A stretch of DNA of 64,000 nt from Klebsiella ornithinolytica NBRC 105727 = ATCC 31898 (lineage in GTDB: Bacteria > Pseudomonadota > Gammaproteobacteria > Enterobacterales > Enterobacteriaceae), in assembly GCF_001598295.1 (NCBI RefSeq), contig NZ_BCYR01000009.1, positions 124,001 through 188,000 of the forward strand, in the 5' to 3' direction. Numbering within the stretch: position 1 is the stretch's first letter; each line of letters starts with the position of its first letter. The translations under genes and the position numbers were made by a program. Shown piece by piece: positions 10,538 through 20,605 of the stretch. The notes under the pieces were generated by a model, which ran no database searches, was not told where the DNA came from, and saw only the letters and a program-made list of their open reading frames with translations.

Positions 10538-12303
10538 TGAAATTGCCTGTCAGAGAATTTGATGCAGTTGTGATTGGTGCCGGTGGCGCAGGTATGCGCG
10601 CGGCGCTGCAAATTTCCCAGAGCGGCCAGACCTGTGCGCTGCTCTCTAAAGTGTTCCCTACCCGTTCCCATACCGTTTCCGCGCAGGGTGGCATCACCGT
10701 GGCGCTCGGTAATACCCATGAAGATAACTGGGAATGGCATATGTATGACACGGTGAAAGGCTCCGATTATATCGGTGACCAGGACGCCATCGAATATATG
10801 TGTAAGACCGGCCCGGAAGCGATTCTGGAGCTTGACCATATGGGGCTGCCGTTCTCCCGCCTGGAGAATGGCACCATTTATCAGCGTCCGTTTGGCGGCC
10901 AGTCGAAAAACTTCGGCGGCGAACAGGCGGCACGTACCGCTGCGGCGGCTGACCGTACCGGTCACGCGCTGCTGCATACCCTTTATCAGCAGAACCTGAA
11001 AAACCACACCACCATTTTCTCCGAGTGGTATGCGCTGGATCTGGTGAAAAACGCCGATGGCGCGGTGGTAGGTTGTACCGCGCTGTGTATCGAGACCGGT
11101 GAAGTGGTTTACTTCAAAGCCCGTGCGACCGTGCTGGCAACCGGCGGCGCAGGCCGTATCTACCAGTCCACAACTAACGCCCACATCAACACCGGTGACG
11201 GCGTCGGGATGGCGATTCGCGCCGGCGTGCCGGTGCAGGATATGGAAATGTGGCAGTTCCACCCGACCGGTATCGCCGGTGCGGGGGTTCTGGTGACAGA
11301 AGGCTGCCGCGGCGAAGGCGGTTATCTGCTGAACAAACACGGCGAGCGCTTTATGGAGCGTTATGCCCCGAATGCGAAAGACCTGGCGGGTCGTGACGTG
11401 GTGGCGCGTTCCATCATGATCGAAATCCGTGAAGGTCGCGGCTGTGACGGCCCGTGGGGCCCGCATGCGAAGCTGAAACTGGACCACCTGGGGAAAGAGG
11501 TTCTGGAATCCCGTCTGCCGGGCATCCTGGAGCTTTCACGTACCTTCGCCCACGTCGACCCGGTGAAAGAGCCGATTCCGGTTATCCCAACCTGCCACTA
11601 CATGATGGGCGGTATTCCGACCAAAGTGACCGGTCAGGCGCTGACCGTGAACGAGCAGGGCGAAGACGTGGTGATTCCTGGCCTGTTCGCCGTCGGCGAA
11701 ATTGCCTGCGTATCGGTCCACGGCGCGAACCGTCTGGGCGGCAACTCCCTGCTTGACCTGGTGGTGTTCGGTCGTGCGGTCGGTCTGCATCTGCAGGAGT
11801 CGATTGCCGAGCAGGGCGATCTGCTTGACGCGACCGAAGCCGAAATCGACGCGTCCCTTGAACGTCTGAACCGCTGGAACGGTAACCGTAACGGCGAAGA
11901 TCCGGTGGAAATCCGCAAAGCGCTGCAAGAGTGTATGCAGCATAACTTCTCGGTATTCCGCGAAGGCGATGCGATGGCCAAAGGGCTTGAGCAGCTGAAA
12001 GCGATCCGCGAGCGCCTGAAAAATGCGCGCCTGGATGACACCTCCAGCGAGTTCAACACCCAGCGCGTTGAGTGCCTGGAGCTGGATAACTTGATGGAAA
12101 CTGCCTATGCCACCGCGGTTTCTGCAAACTTCCGTACCGAAAGCCGCGGCGCGCATAGTCGCTTCGACTTCCCGGATCGTGATGACGAAAACTGGCTGTG
12201 CCATTCCCTGTATCTGCCAGAGTCGGAATCCATGACGCGTCGTAGCGTCAATATGGAACCGAAACTGCGTCCGGCATTCCCGCCGAAGATTCGTACTTAT
12301 TAA
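10537..12303 (+). CDS. sdhA: Succinate dehydrogenase flavoprotein subunit SdhA
   Basis: SdhA oxidises succinate to fumarate with covalent FAD. From 10537 it is 588 residues starting [19 protein letters not shown], the length of the E. coli protein; the four-codon longer frame from 10525 lies inside sdhD and is rejected. The dinucleotide fold GAGGAGMRA, the FAD-attachment histidine in [13 protein letters not shown], and the substrate region around [13 protein letters not shown] and [10 protein letters not shown] are intact. The C terminus [10 protein letters not shown] matches E. coli. Confidence 0.98.
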   Translation: MKLPVREFDAVVIGAGGAGMRAALQISQSGQTCALLSKVFPTRSHTVSAQGGITVALGNTHEDNWEWHMYDTVKGSDYIGDQDAIEYMCKTGPEAILELDHMGLPFSRLENGTIYQRPFGGQSKNFGGEQAARTAAAADRTGHALLHTLYQQNLKNHTTIFSEWYALDLVKNADGAVVGCTALCIETGEVVYFKARATVLATGGAGRIYQSTTNAHINTGDGVGMAIRAGVPVQDMEMWQFHPTGIAGAGVLVTEGCRGEGGYLLNKHGERFMERYAPNAKDLAGRDVVARSIMIEIREGRGCDGPWGPHAKLKLDHLGKEVLESRLPGILELSRTFAHVDPVKEPIPVIPTCHYMMGGIPTKVTGQALTVNEQGEDVVIPGLFAVGEIACVSVHGANRLGGNSLLDLVVFGRAVGLHLQESIAEQGDLLDATEAEIDASLERLNRWNGNRNGEDPVEIRKALQECMQHNFSVFREGDAMAKGLEQLKAIRERLKNARLDDTSSEFNTQRVECLELDNLMETAYATAVSANFRTESRGAHSRFDFPDRDDENWLCHSLYLPESESMTRRSVNMEPKLRPAFPPKIRTY

Positions 12304-12318
12304 TGCGGAGACAGGAAA

Positions 12319-13035
12319 ATGAAACTAGAGTTTTCAATTTATCGTTATAACCCGGACGTTGACGATGCTCCGCGCATGCAGGATTACACCCTCGAAGCGG
12401 AAGAAGGTCGTGACATGATGCTGCTGGATGCCTTGATGCAGCTGAAAGAAAAAGACCCGTCGCTCTCATTTCGTCGTTCCTGCCGTGAAGGGGTCTGTGG
12501 CTCCGACGGTCTGAACATGAACGGTAAGAACGGTCTGGCGTGTATCACGCCGATCTCCGCGCTGAATCAGCCGGGTAAGAAAATTGTCATCCGTCCGCTG
12601 CCCGGTTTGCCGGTTATCCGCGATTTGGTTGTAGACATGGGGCAATTCTATGCACAATATGAGAAGATTAAGCCTTACTTGTTGAATAATGGGCAAAATC
12701 CTCCGGCTCGCGAGCATCTGCAGAAGCCAGAGCAGCGCGAAAAACTCGATGGTCTGTACGAGTGTATTCTTTGCGCATGTTGTTCAACCTCTTGTCCGTC
12801 GTTCTGGTGGAATCCGGACAAGTTTATCGGCCCGGCAGGTCTGCTGGCTGCGTATCGTTTCCTGATTGACAGCCGCGATACCGAAACCGACAGCCGTCTG
12901 GAAGGGTTAAGCGATGCTTTCAGCGTATTCCGCTGTCACAGCATCATGAACTGCGTCAGTGTATGTCCGAAAGGGCTTAACCCGACGCGCGCCATCGGCC
13001 ATATTAAGTCGATGCTGCTGCAGCGCAGTGCGTAA
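12319..13035 (+). CDS. sdhB: Succinate dehydrogenase iron-sulfur subunit SdhB
   Basis: SdhB passes electrons from FAD to ubiquinone through 2Fe-2S, 4Fe-4S and 3Fe-4S clusters. In the 238-residue product the first cluster ligands are in SCREGVCGSDGLNMNG with a further Cys in GLACITP, and the other two are in CILCACCSTSCPS and CHSIMNCVSVCPKGLNP. It follows sdhA by 15 bp. Downstream the transcript must cross about 500 bp of repeats to reach sucA. Confidence 0.98.
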   Translation: MKLEFSIYRYNPDVDDAPRMQDYTLEAEEGRDMMLLDALMQLKEKDPSLSFRRSCREGVCGSDGLNMNGKNGLACITPISALNQPGKKIVIRPLPGLPVIRDLVVDMGQFYAQYEKIKPYLLNNGQNPPAREHLQKPEQREKLDGLYECILCACCSTSCPSFWWNPDKFIGPAGLLAAYRFLIDSRDTETDSRLEGLSDAFSVFRCHSIMNCVSVCPKGLNPTRAIGHIKSMLLQRSA

Positions 13036-13048
13036 GTAACCCGGTCTG

Positions 13049-13080
13049 TCCCGGATGGCGCTATCGCTTATCCGGGCTAC
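13049..13080. repeat. REP-type palindrome
   Basis: CCCGGATGGCGCTATCG paired with CTTATCCGGGCTAC forms the typical imperfect REP stem found after enteric genes; it probably protects the 3' end of sdhB mRNA. Confidence 0.75.
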
Positions 13081-13123
13081 CCGAAGCAGTAGCCCCGGCA
13101 GCGTTTGTGCCGCCGGGAAATGA

Positions 13124-13246
13124 ATACCCTAAATAATTCGAGTTACAGGAAGGTGGCGACGCCGCGAATCCCCAGGAGCTTACTCAAGTAAGTGACTGGG
13201 GTGAGTGAGGAAAGCCAACGCACATGTAACTTGAAGTATGAAGGGG
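13124..13246. repeat. ERIC element (enterobacterial repetitive intergenic consensus)
   Basis: The core contains GAATCCCCAGGAGCTTAC and AAGTAAGTGACTGGGGTGAG, which correspond to the two classical ERIC primer sites lying back to back. The outer ends are inverted: ATTCGAGTTACA at the left against TGTAACTTGAAGT at the right. Total length is close to the usual 127 bp. ERICs are transcribed palindromes without coding capacity, and this one lies inside the sdh-suc transcript. Confidence 0.92.
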
Positions 13247-13257
13247 ATGGCAGGAAA

Positions 13258-13425
13258 TCTTTAAAAACCGCCAAATATGTACCAGTAATCAAGGCGTTCA
13301 GAGCGAGGTAAGGCGGCAACTGAACGCATCCCAGGGAGCATAGTGAACTATGTGATCGGGGTAAGTGAAGGCAGCTAACGCAACCGCAGCCTGAACGCCG
13401 AAGATTAATGGCAGTTTTTAAAGGT
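13258..13425. repeat. Second long palindromic element, ERIC-like core
   Basis: The ends CTTTAAAAACCGCCA and TGGCAGTTTTTAAAG are inverted copies, followed inward by GGCGTTCAG and CTGAACGCC. The centre GCATCCCAGGGAGCATAG...CTATGTGATCGGGGTAAGTG parallels the ERIC core (ATCCCCAGGAGCTTAC...GTGACTGGGGTGAGTG) with many substitutions. I infer a diverged member or relative of the ERIC family about 165 bp long. Confidence 0.7.
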
Positions 13426-13542
13426 TCCTTCGCGGATGCAGAAGCCACAACTCGTCCGCAACAAGTGAACCCCGGCACGTACAATTGCTGTGCGTGGTAG
13501 TTTCTACGGCGAAATAAGCATATAAATGCTTAAGGGATCACG

Positions 13543-16350
13543 ATGCAGAACGGCGCAATGAAAGCCTGGCTGGACTCTTCTTACCTCTCTGGTTCGAACC
13601 AGAGCTGGATAGAACAGCTCTATGAAGACTTCTTAACCGATCCTGACTCTGTTGACGCCAACTGGCGTTCTATGTTCCAGCAGTTACCTGGCACCGGAGT
13701 CAAACCGGATCAATTTCATTCGAAAACGCGTGATTATTTCCGTCGACTGGCGAAGGATGCCTCACGTTACACTTCTTCGATTTCCGACCCTGATACCAAT
13801 GTGAAGCAGGTTAAAGTCCTGCAGCTCATCAACGCATATCGCTTCCGTGGTCACCAGCATGCGAATCTCGATCCGCTGGGACTGTGGAAGCAAGAGAGAG
13901 TGGCGGATCTCGATCCTGCATACCACGATCTGACCGAGGCCGATTTCCAGGAAAGCTATAACGTAGGTTCATTTGCTATCGGCAAAGATACGATGAAACT
14001 GGGCGAGCTGATTGCCGCGCTCAAACAAACCTACTGCGGCGCTATCGGCGCGGAATACATGCACATCACCTCTACCGAAGAGAAACGCTGGATTCAGCAG
14101 CGTATTGAGTCGGTAGCAGGGAAAGCCAGCTTTACCGCTGACGAGAAGAAACGTTTCCTGACCGAGCTGACAGCAGCCGAAGGCCTGGAACGTTACCTCG
14201 GCGCGAAATTCCCGGGCGCCAAACGCTTCTCGCTGGAAGGCGGCGATGCGCTGATCCCGATGCTCAAAGAGATGATCCGTCACGCTGGCAAAAGCGGCAC
14301 CCGTGAAGTGGTGCTCGGCATGGCGCACCGCGGTCGTCTGAACGTGCTGGTTAACGTTCTGGGCAAAAAACCGCAGGACCTGTTCGACGAGTTCGCGGGC
14401 AAGCATAAAGAACACCTCGGCACCGGTGACGTGAAGTACCACATGGGCTTCTCTTCTGACATGGAAACCGAAGGCGGCCTGGTGCACCTGGCGCTGGCGT
14501 TTAACCCGTCACACCTCGAAATCGTCAGCCCGGTGGTTATCGGGTCGGTTCGCGCGCGTCTCGATCGTCTCGACGAGCCGAGCAGCAATAAAGTGCTGCC
14601 GATTACTATCCACGGCGACGCCGCAGTGACGGGTCAGGGCGTGGTTCAGGAAACCCTGAACATGTCCAAGGCGCGTGGCTACGAAGTGGGCGGAACCGTA
14701 CGTATCGTTATCAACAACCAGGTGGGCTTCACTACCTCGAACCCGCTGGATGCGCGCTCCACGCCATACTGCACCGATATCGGTAAAATGGTTCAGGCGC
14801 CGATCTTCCACGTGAACGCGGACGATCCGGAAGCCGTTGCTTTCGTTACCCGCCTGGCGCTGGATTTCCGTAATACCTTCAAACGCGATGTCTTCATCGA
14901 CCTGGTGTGCTACCGCCGTCACGGCCATAACGAAGCCGACGAGCCGAGCGCAACGCAGCCGCTGATGTATCAGAAAATCAAAAAACATCCGACCCCGCGC
15001 AAAATCTACGCCGACAAACTTGAGCAGGACAAAGTGTCGACTCTGGAAGATGCGACCGAACTGGTTAACCTCTATCGTGATGCGCTGGATGCCGGCGAAT
15101 GCGTGGTTGAGGAATGGCGTCCGATGAACCTGCACTCCTTTACCTGGTCACCGTACCTCAACCACGAGTGGGATGAGAGCTACCCGAGTAAAGTCGAGAT
15201 GAAACGTCTGCAGGAGCTGGCTAAACGCATCAGCACCGTGCCGGACAGCATTGAAATGCAGTCTCGCGTGGCGAAGATTTATGGCGATCGCCAGGCGATG
15301 GCCGCCGGCGAGAAGCTGTTCGACTGGGGTGCGGCGGAAAACCTGGCTTACGCCACGCTGGTTGATGAAGGGATTCCGATTCGCCTGTCCGGTGAAGACT
15401 CCGGTCGCGGTACGTTCTTCCACCGCCATTCCGTGATTCATAACCAGGTGAACGGTTCGACCTACACGCCGCTGCAGCATGTGCATAACGGCCAGGAGCA
15501 TTTCAAAGTCTGGGACTCCGTGCTTTCTGAAGAAGCGGTGCTGGCGTTCGAATACGGCTACGCCACTGCGGAACCGCGCACCCTGACTATCTGGGAAGCG
15601 CAGTTCGGTGACTTTGCTAACGGCGCTCAGGTGGTGATCGATCAGTTCATCAGCTCCGGCGAGCAGAAGTGGGGCCGGATGTGTGGCCTGGTCATGCTGC
15701 TGCCGCACGGCTACGAAGGCCAGGGCCCGGAGCACTCCTCCGCGCGTCTGGAACGCTATCTGCAGCTGTGTGCTGAACAGAATATGCAGGTTTGTGTGCC
15801 ATCGACTCCGGCTCAGGTTTACCACATGCTGCGTCGTCAGGCGCTGCGCGGTATGCGTCGTCCGCTGGTGGTGATGTCGCCGAAATCTCTGCTGCGCCAT
15901 CCGCTGGCGGTCTCCAGCCTGGACGAACTGGCGAACGGCACCTTCCTGCCGGCCATCGGTGAAATCGATGACCTCGACCCGAAAGCGGTGAAGCGTGTTG
16001 TCCTGTGCTCTGGTAAGGTTTATTACGATCTGCTGGAACAACGCCGTAAGAACGACCAAAAAGATGTCGCTATCGTGCGTATAGAGCAGCTCTATCCGTT
16101 CCCGCATCAGGCGGTACAGGAAGCGCTGAAGCCTTACGCTCACGTGCATGATTTTGTCTGGTGCCAGGAAGAACCGCTCAACCAGGGCGCGTGGTACTGC
16201 AGCCAGCATCACTTCCGCGAAGTGATTCCGTTTGGGGCCTCTCTGCGTTACGCAGGCCGCCCGGCCTCCGCCTCTCCGGCGGTAGGGTATATGTCCGTTC
16301 ACCAGAAACAGCAACAAGATCTGGTCAATGACGCGCTGAACGTCGATTAA
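13543..16350 (+). CDS. sucA: 2-oxoglutarate dehydrogenase E1 component
   Basis: SucA is the thiamine-diphosphate decarboxylase of the 2-oxoglutarate dehydrogenase complex. The 935-residue product (E. coli 933) starts [20 protein letters not shown]. The N-terminal E2-binding segment, the [17 protein letters not shown] motif, the TPP-Mg region [18 protein letters not shown] and the C-terminal transketolase-like half with [13 protein letters not shown] are all intact. AAGGGATCACG precedes the start. It is the first suc gene and leads directly to sucB after 14 bp. Confidence 0.98.
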   Translation: MQNGAMKAWLDSSYLSGSNQSWIEQLYEDFLTDPDSVDANWRSMFQQLPGTGVKPDQFHSKTRDYFRRLAKDASRYTSSISDPDTNVKQVKVLQLINAYRFRGHQHANLDPLGLWKQERVADLDPAYHDLTEADFQESYNVGSFAIGKDTMKLGELIAALKQTYCGAIGAEYMHITSTEEKRWIQQRIESVAGKASFTADEKKRFLTELTAAEGLERYLGAKFPGAKRFSLEGGDALIPMLKEMIRHAGKSGTREVVLGMAHRGRLNVLVNVLGKKPQDLFDEFAGKHKEHLGTGDVKYHMGFSSDMETEGGLVHLALAFNPSHLEIVSPVVIGSVRARLDRLDEPSSNKVLPITIHGDAAVTGQGVVQETLNMSKARGYEVGGTVRIVINNQVGFTTSNPLDARSTPYCTDIGKMVQAPIFHVNADDPEAVAFVTRLALDFRNTFKRDVFIDLVCYRRHGHNEADEPSATQPLMYQKIKKHPTPRKIYADKLEQDKVSTLEDATELVNLYRDALDAGECVVEEWRPMNLHSFTWSPYLNHEWDESYPSKVEMKRLQELAKRISTVPDSIEMQSRVAKIYGDRQAMAAGEKLFDWGAAENLAYATLVDEGIPIRLSGEDSGRGTFFHRHSVIHNQVNGSTYTPLQHVHNGQEHFKVWDSVLSEEAVLAFEYGYATAEPRTLTIWEAQFGDFANGAQVVIDQFISSGEQKWGRMCGLVMLLPHGYEGQGPEHSSARLERYLQLCAEQNMQVCVPSTPAQVYHMLRRQALRGMRRPLVVMSPKSLLRHPLAVSSLDELANGTFLPAIGEIDDLDPKAVKRVVLCSGKVYYDLLEQRRKNDQKDVAIVRIEQLYPFPHQAVQEALKPYAHVHDFVWCQEEPLNQGAWYCSQHHFREVIPFGASLRYAGRPASASPAVGYMSVHQKQQQDLVNDALNVD

Positions 16351-16364
16351 TTAAAGGATACATA

Positions 16365-17585
16365 ATGAGTAGCGTAGATATTCTGGTTCCCGATCTGCCT
16401 GAGTCCGTAGCTGACGCGACGGTTGCGACCTGGCATAAAAAACCGGGCGATAGCGTCCAGCGTGATGAAGTGCTGGTGGAAATCGAAACTGACAAAGTGG
16501 TACTGGAAGTACCGGCTTCAGCGGACGGCATTCTGGATGCAGTGCTGGAAGACGAAGGTGCAACCGTACTTTCTCGCCAGATCCTCGGTCGCCTGCGTGA
16601 AGGCAACAGCGCGGGTAAAGAGTCCGCGGCGAAAGCCGACGCTAAAGAGTCCACCCCGGCTCAGCGTCAGCAGGCCTCTCTGGAAGAGCAGAGCAATGAT
16701 GCCCTCAGCCCGGCGATTCGCCGTCTGCTGGCTGAACACAACCTCGATGCCGCAGCCATTAAAGGCACCGGCGTCGGCGGCCGCCTGACCCGTGAAGATG
16801 TTGAGAAACATCTGGCGGCGGCACCGGCTAAAACCGAAGCCAAAGCGCCTGCCGCTGCGGCAGCACCGGTTGCGCAACTGGGCCACCGTTCTGAAAAACG
16901 CGTTCCGATGACCCGCCTGCGCAAACGCGTTGCCGAGCGTCTGCTGGAAGCGAAGAACTCCACCGCCATGCTGACGACCTTCAACGAAGTCAACATGAAG
17001 CCGATTATGGATCTGCGTAAGCAGTACGGCGATGCCTTCGAAAAACGTCACGGTATCCGTCTGGGCTTTATGTCCTTCTACGTGAAAGCCGTGGTTGAAG
17101 CGCTGAAACGCTATCCGGAAGTGAACGCCTCTATCGATGGCGATGATGTGGTGTATCACAACTACTTCGACGTCAGCATGGCGGTCTCTACGCCGCGCGG
17201 TCTGGTGACTCCGGTTCTGCGTGATGTTGACCTGCTGGGCATGGCGGATATCGAAAAGAATATTAAAGAGCTGGCAGTGAAAGGCCGTGACGGCAAGCTG
17301 ACCGTAGATGACCTGACCGGCGGTAACTTCACCATTACCAACGGCGGCGTATTCGGTTCTCTGATGTCCACGCCAATCATCAACCCACCGCAGAGCGCCA
17401 TTCTGGGTATGCATGCCATTAAAGATCGCCCGATGGCGGTCAATGGCAAGGTAGAAATTCTGCCAATGATGTACCTGGCGCTCTCTTACGACCACCGTCT
17501 GATCGATGGACGTGAATCGGTAGGCTTCCTGGTTGCTATCAAAGAGCTGCTGGAAGACCCGACTCGTCTGCTGCTGGACGTGTAG
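16365..17585 (+). CDS. sucB: Dihydrolipoyl succinyltransferase, E2 of 2-oxoglutarate dehydrogenase
   Basis: The 406-residue E2 core protein starts [20 protein letters not shown]. Its lipoyl domain has the lipoylation lysine in [11 protein letters not shown] (about residue 44); a flexible linker leads to the E1/E3-binding domain with [14 protein letters not shown]; an Ala/Pro-rich linker follows; the catalytic acyltransferase domain ends with the HxxxDG motif in [12 protein letters not shown]. coli SucB is 405 residues. A BIME separates it from sucC. Confidence 0.98.
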   Translation: MSSVDILVPDLPESVADATVATWHKKPGDSVQRDEVLVEIETDKVVLEVPASADGILDAVLEDEGATVLSRQILGRLREGNSAGKESAAKADAKESTPAQRQQASLEEQSNDALSPAIRRLLAEHNLDAAAIKGTGVGGRLTREDVEKHLAAAPAKTEAKAPAAAAAPVAQLGHRSEKRVPMTRLRKRVAERLLEAKNSTAMLTTFNEVNMKPIMDLRKQYGDAFEKRHGIRLGFMSFYVKAVVEALKRYPEVNASIDGDDVVYHNYFDVSMAVSTPRGLVTPVLRDVDLLGMADIEKNIKELAVKGRDGKLTVDDLTGGNFTITNGGVFGSLMSTPIINPPQSAILGMHAIKDRPMAVNGKVEILPMMYLALSYDHRLIDGRESVGFLVAIKELLEDPTRLLLDV

Positions 17586-17604
17586 TCAGCAAGAGTATTA
17601 CCTA

Positions 17605-17692
17605 CCGTAGGCCGGATAAGGCGTTTACGCCGCCATCCGGCGTTGATGAGATGCCTGATGGCGACGCTAGCGCGTCTTATCAGGCCTACAGG
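17605..17692. repeat. BIME: two REP units between sucB and sucC
   Basis: Two opposed REP palindromes are visible, GTAGGCCGGATAAGGCG...CGCCATCCGGCG and GATGCCTGATGGCGACGC...GCGTCTTATCAGGCCTAC. Such elements bind gyrase or IHF and can stabilise or attenuate transcripts in enterics; here they lie within the suc operon. Confidence 0.88.
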
Positions 17693-17730
17693 TTTAAAGA
17701 TAATTATTCCCTGAAGGATGGACTGAACAC

Positions 17731-18897
17731 ATGAACTTACATGAATATCAGGCAAAACAACTGTTTGCCCGCTATGGTTTACCGGCGCCGGTGGGTTATG
17801 CCTGTACTACTCCGCGCGAAGCAGAAGAAGCCGCATCAAAAATCGGCGCGGGTCCGTGGGTAGTGAAATGTCAGGTTCACGCTGGTGGCCGCGGTAAAGC
17901 GGGCGGTGTGAAAGTAGTTAACAGTAAAGAAGACATTCGCGCATTTGCTGAGCACTGGCTGGGCAAACGCCTTGTGACCTACCAGACAGACGCCAACGGC
18001 CAGCCGGTTAACCAGATTCTGGTTGAAGCAGCGACAGATATCGCCAAAGAGCTGTATCTGGGTGCGGTTGTTGACCGTAGCTCCCGTCGCGTAGTGTTCA
18101 TGGCCTCCACCGAAGGCGGCGTGGAAATCGAAAAAGTGGCGGAAGAAACCCCGCACCTGATCCACAAAATTGCGATCGATCCGCTGGCAGGCCCGATGCC
18201 TTACCAGGGACGCGAGCTGGCGTTCAAACTGGGTCTGGAAGGTAAGCAGGTTCAGCAGTTCACCAAAATCTTTATGGGTCTGGCGACTATCTTCCTGGAG
18301 CGCGACCTGGCGCTGATCGAAATTAACCCGCTGGTTATCACTAAGCAGGGCGACCTGATCTGCCTCGACGGCAAACTGGGCGCCGACGGCAATGCGCTGT
18401 TCCGCCAGCCGGATCTGCGTGAAATGCGCGACCAGTCTCAGGAAGACCCGCGTGAAGCGCAGGCTGCACAGTGGGAACTGAACTACGTTGCGCTGGACGG
18501 CAACATCGGTTGTATGGTTAACGGTGCGGGCCTGGCAATGGGCACCATGGACATCGTTAAACTGCACGGCGGCGAACCGGCTAACTTCCTCGACGTTGGC
18601 GGCGGCGCAACCAAAGAGCGCGTGACTGAAGCGTTCAAAATCATTCTTTCCGACAGCAATGTTAAAGCCGTACTGGTTAACATCTTCGGCGGTATCGTGC
18701 GTTGCGACCTGATCGCTGACGGCATCATCGGCGCGGTAGCAGAAGTTGGCGTAAACGTACCGGTTGTCGTACGTCTGGAAGGGAACAACGCCGAACTGGG
18801 CGCGAAGAAACTGGCTGACAGCGGCCTGAATATTATTGCAGCGAAAAGTCTGACGGACGCAGCACAGCAGGTTGTTGCCGCAGTGGAGGGGAAATAA
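17731..18897 (+). CDS. sucC: Succinyl-CoA synthetase (ADP-forming) beta subunit
   Basis: The 388-residue product starts [20 protein letters not shown] and matches the E. coli length. It is an ATP-grasp protein that binds nucleotide and, with SucD, converts succinyl-CoA to succinate with ATP formation. Visible motifs are [17 protein letters not shown], the metal-binding EINPLVI and the succinate-loop [11 protein letters not shown]. The TAA shares its last base with the sucD ATG, indicating coupled translation of the two subunits. Confidence 0.98.
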   Translation: MNLHEYQAKQLFARYGLPAPVGYACTTPREAEEAASKIGAGPWVVKCQVHAGGRGKAGGVKVVNSKEDIRAFAEHWLGKRLVTYQTDANGQPVNQILVEAATDIAKELYLGAVVDRSSRRVVFMASTEGGVEIEKVAEETPHLIHKIAIDPLAGPMPYQGRELAFKLGLEGKQVQQFTKIFMGLATIFLERDLALIEINPLVITKQGDLICLDGKLGADGNALFRQPDLREMRDQSQEDPREAQAAQWELNYVALDGNIGCMVNGAGLAMGTMDIVKLHGGEPANFLDVGGGATKERVTEAFKIILSDSNVKAVLVNIFGGIVRCDLIADGIIGAVAEVGVNVPVVVRLEGNNAELGAKKLADSGLNIIAAKSLTDAAQQVVAAVEGK

Positions 18898-19766
18898 TGT
18901 CCATTTTAATTGATAAAAACACCAAGGTTATCTGCCAGGGCTTCACCGGTAGCCAGGGGACTTTCCACTCTGAACAAGCCATTGCTTACGGCACTCAAAT
19001 GGTCGGCGGCGTTACGCCAGGCAAAGGCGGCACCACTCACCTGGGTCTGCCGGTGTTTAACACCGTGCGCGAAGCCGTTGAAGCAACCGGCGCAACCGCG
19101 ACCGTTATCTACGTTCCGGCCCCGTTCTGCAAAGACTCCATTCTGGAAGCTATTGATGCGGGCATTAAGCTGATCATCACCATCACCGAAGGTATCCCGA
19201 CGCTGGATATGCTGACGGTGAAAGTGAAGCTGGATGAAGCCGGCGTACGCATGATCGGCCCTAACTGCCCGGGCGTTATCACCCCAGGCGCATGCAAAAT
19301 CGGCATCATGCCGGGTCACATTCATCAGCCGGGTAAAGTGGGGATCGTTTCCCGTTCCGGCACGCTGACCTATGAAGCGGTTAAGCAGACCACCGATTAC
19401 GGTTTCGGCCAGTCTACCTGCGTTGGTATCGGCGGCGACCCGATCCCGGGTTCTAACTTCATCGATATCCTGAAGCTGTTCCAGGAAGACCCGCAGACCG
19501 AAGCGATCGTGATGATCGGTGAGATCGGCGGTAGCGCGGAAGAAGAAGCGGCTGCTTACATCAAAGATCACGTCACCAAGCCGGTTGTCGGTTACATCGC
19601 CGGTGTGACCGCGCCGAAAGGCAAGCGTATGGGCCACGCGGGCGCCATTATCGCAGGCGGTAAAGGCACGGCTGATGAGAAATTTGCTGCGCTGGAAGCG
19701 GCGGGCGTGAAGACCGTTCGTAGCCTGGCGGATATCGGCGAAGCGCTGAAATCAATCATTAAGTAA
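18897..19766 (+). CDS. sucD: Succinyl-CoA synthetase alpha subunit
   Basis: SucD carries the phosphorylated histidine of succinyl-CoA synthetase. The 289-residue product begins [20 protein letters not shown] (CoA-binding Rossmann start), includes [11 protein letters not shown], and has the phosphohistidine in [17 protein letters not shown] near residue 247. It is the last gene of the sdh-suc operon and is followed by a strong terminator. Confidence 0.98.
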   Translation: MSILIDKNTKVICQGFTGSQGTFHSEQAIAYGTQMVGGVTPGKGGTTHLGLPVFNTVREAVEATGATATVIYVPAPFCKDSILEAIDAGIKLIITITEGIPTLDMLTVKVKLDEAGVRMIGPNCPGVITPGACKIGIMPGHIHQPGKVGIVSRSGTLTYEAVKQTTDYGFGQSTCVGIGGDPIPGSNFIDILKLFQEDPQTEAIVMIGEIGGSAEEEAAAYIKDHVTKPVVGYIAGVTAPKGKRMGHAGAIIAGGKGTADEKFAALEAAGVKTVRSLADIGEALKSIIK

Positions 19767-19784
19767 ACCCTCTCTGCTCAAGCT

Positions 19785-19839
19785 GAGCAGTTAAATGTCC
19801 GATTTCGACATGGTTGGCCACCGTCAGGTGGCCTTTTTT
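19785..19839 (+). ncRNA. sdhX: Possible SdhX/RybD-type 3'-UTR small RNA of sucD
   Basis: In E. coli the 3' UTR of the sdh-suc operon is processed to the small RNA SdhX, which ends at the operon terminator. The stretch TTAAATGTCCGATTTCGACA followed by the terminator stem is arranged in the same way and looks conserved from memory. The 5' end is a guess because processing cannot be read from sequence. Treat as a candidate. Confidence 0.5.
19816..19839 (+). terminator. Terminator of sdh-suc operon
   Basis: A 7 bp stem GGCCACC / GGTGGCC with a 4-base loop is followed by six T residues, about 50 bp after the sucD stop. Confidence 0.93.
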
Positions 19840-20605
19840 ATGCCTCTCTTTGCCGCAGTTTCAACGGTCCCCGCGGCGCACTTTTGCCGTGGCAGATCGC
19901 CGTTATCCGGAAAAACCACTTCTATTGTATTGATTTAACACCTTTTTTTAAAATAATAACCCGCTATTTTTCGGCAGAAGAGGGAATGATTCTCACTGCT
20001 ATTTCTTACCTGAAAATGAAAAGATAAAAATGATGATTTAATTGATGCTGTCTATCAGGAAAAAATACTGTGAAGCGTCTAACATTAATCAGATCGCTAT
20101 TTTTTTTCATACGATACGACTTAAAGTTAAATCATATTACCTATACTTCTCATATCTCTCTTTTTAGTAACCATTATTGGTATGCTTTAAACATATATTT
20201 AACATTACCTTCACCATTATTCTTTGTTGGGATACATAATTAACATGAGCGGGAAAAATTGATTTATATCAATACTTAAAGCTTGGAAAAAACCACAAAA
20301 AAACGTTAAATTGTCGCCAATCAAATTGGCCTAAATCAGGCATTTTCGCTATATATTGATCACCGTCGTAAATGTAAAACTGATTCAATAAAATCCTGTT
20401 TATTGTAAGGTTATTGCGGCGTAATATATTGGGGAATCAATTGGGTTTTTCGTTAACGTATTTGTAACCTTTGCGAGGAGCTGTTTCATCTGGCGACGAA
20501 ACGGTAACGAAGCGGGATGCAAGTTATTTTGTATTGGGGCATGCGTATGAACCCGGTGTGCAGGGTTCATTCTCGGAGTCTTCATGCGATGAGCAAGGAG
20601 TCATG
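19840..20605 (+). promoter_or_regulatory. cydA upstream region, AT-rich
   Basis: Over 750 bp without a gene lie between the suc terminator and cydA; K-12 has mngR-mngA-mngB here. The segment 19920-20460 is very AT-rich with many A/T tracts. A perfect FNR-type box is at 20259-20272, and several GTTAA/TTAAC words near 20195-20350 fit ArcA sites. In E. coli cydA is driven by several promoters under ArcA and FNR control, so the same arrangement is inferred. GAGCAAGGAGTCATG at the end is the cydA ribosome site. Confidence 0.55.
20259..20272. promoter_or_regulatory. FNR box upstream of cydA
   Basis: TTGATTTATATCAA is a perfect match to the FNR consensus TTGAT-N4-ATCAA. In E. coli FNR represses cydA when oxygen is absent. 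CRP could also bind weakly, but the core fits FNR better. Confidence 0.72.

Larger units (their letters stand above)
13036..13542. other. sdhB-sucA intergenic region filled with repeats
   Basis: These 507 bp hold a REP hairpin, a small GC hairpin at 13096-13118, an ERIC element and a second long palindromic element, then about 115 bp leading to sucA with the ribosome site AAGGGA before the ATG. The minus frame over 13143-13484 is a shadow of the repeats. In E. coli this gap is shorter and carries a weak suc promoter; I cannot place that promoter here. Confidence 0.6.

Noticed and set aside
15148-16317. 389-codon minus-strand frame inside sucA
   Set aside because: Antisense shadow of a strongly conserved gene; composition unlike a protein and no start signal.
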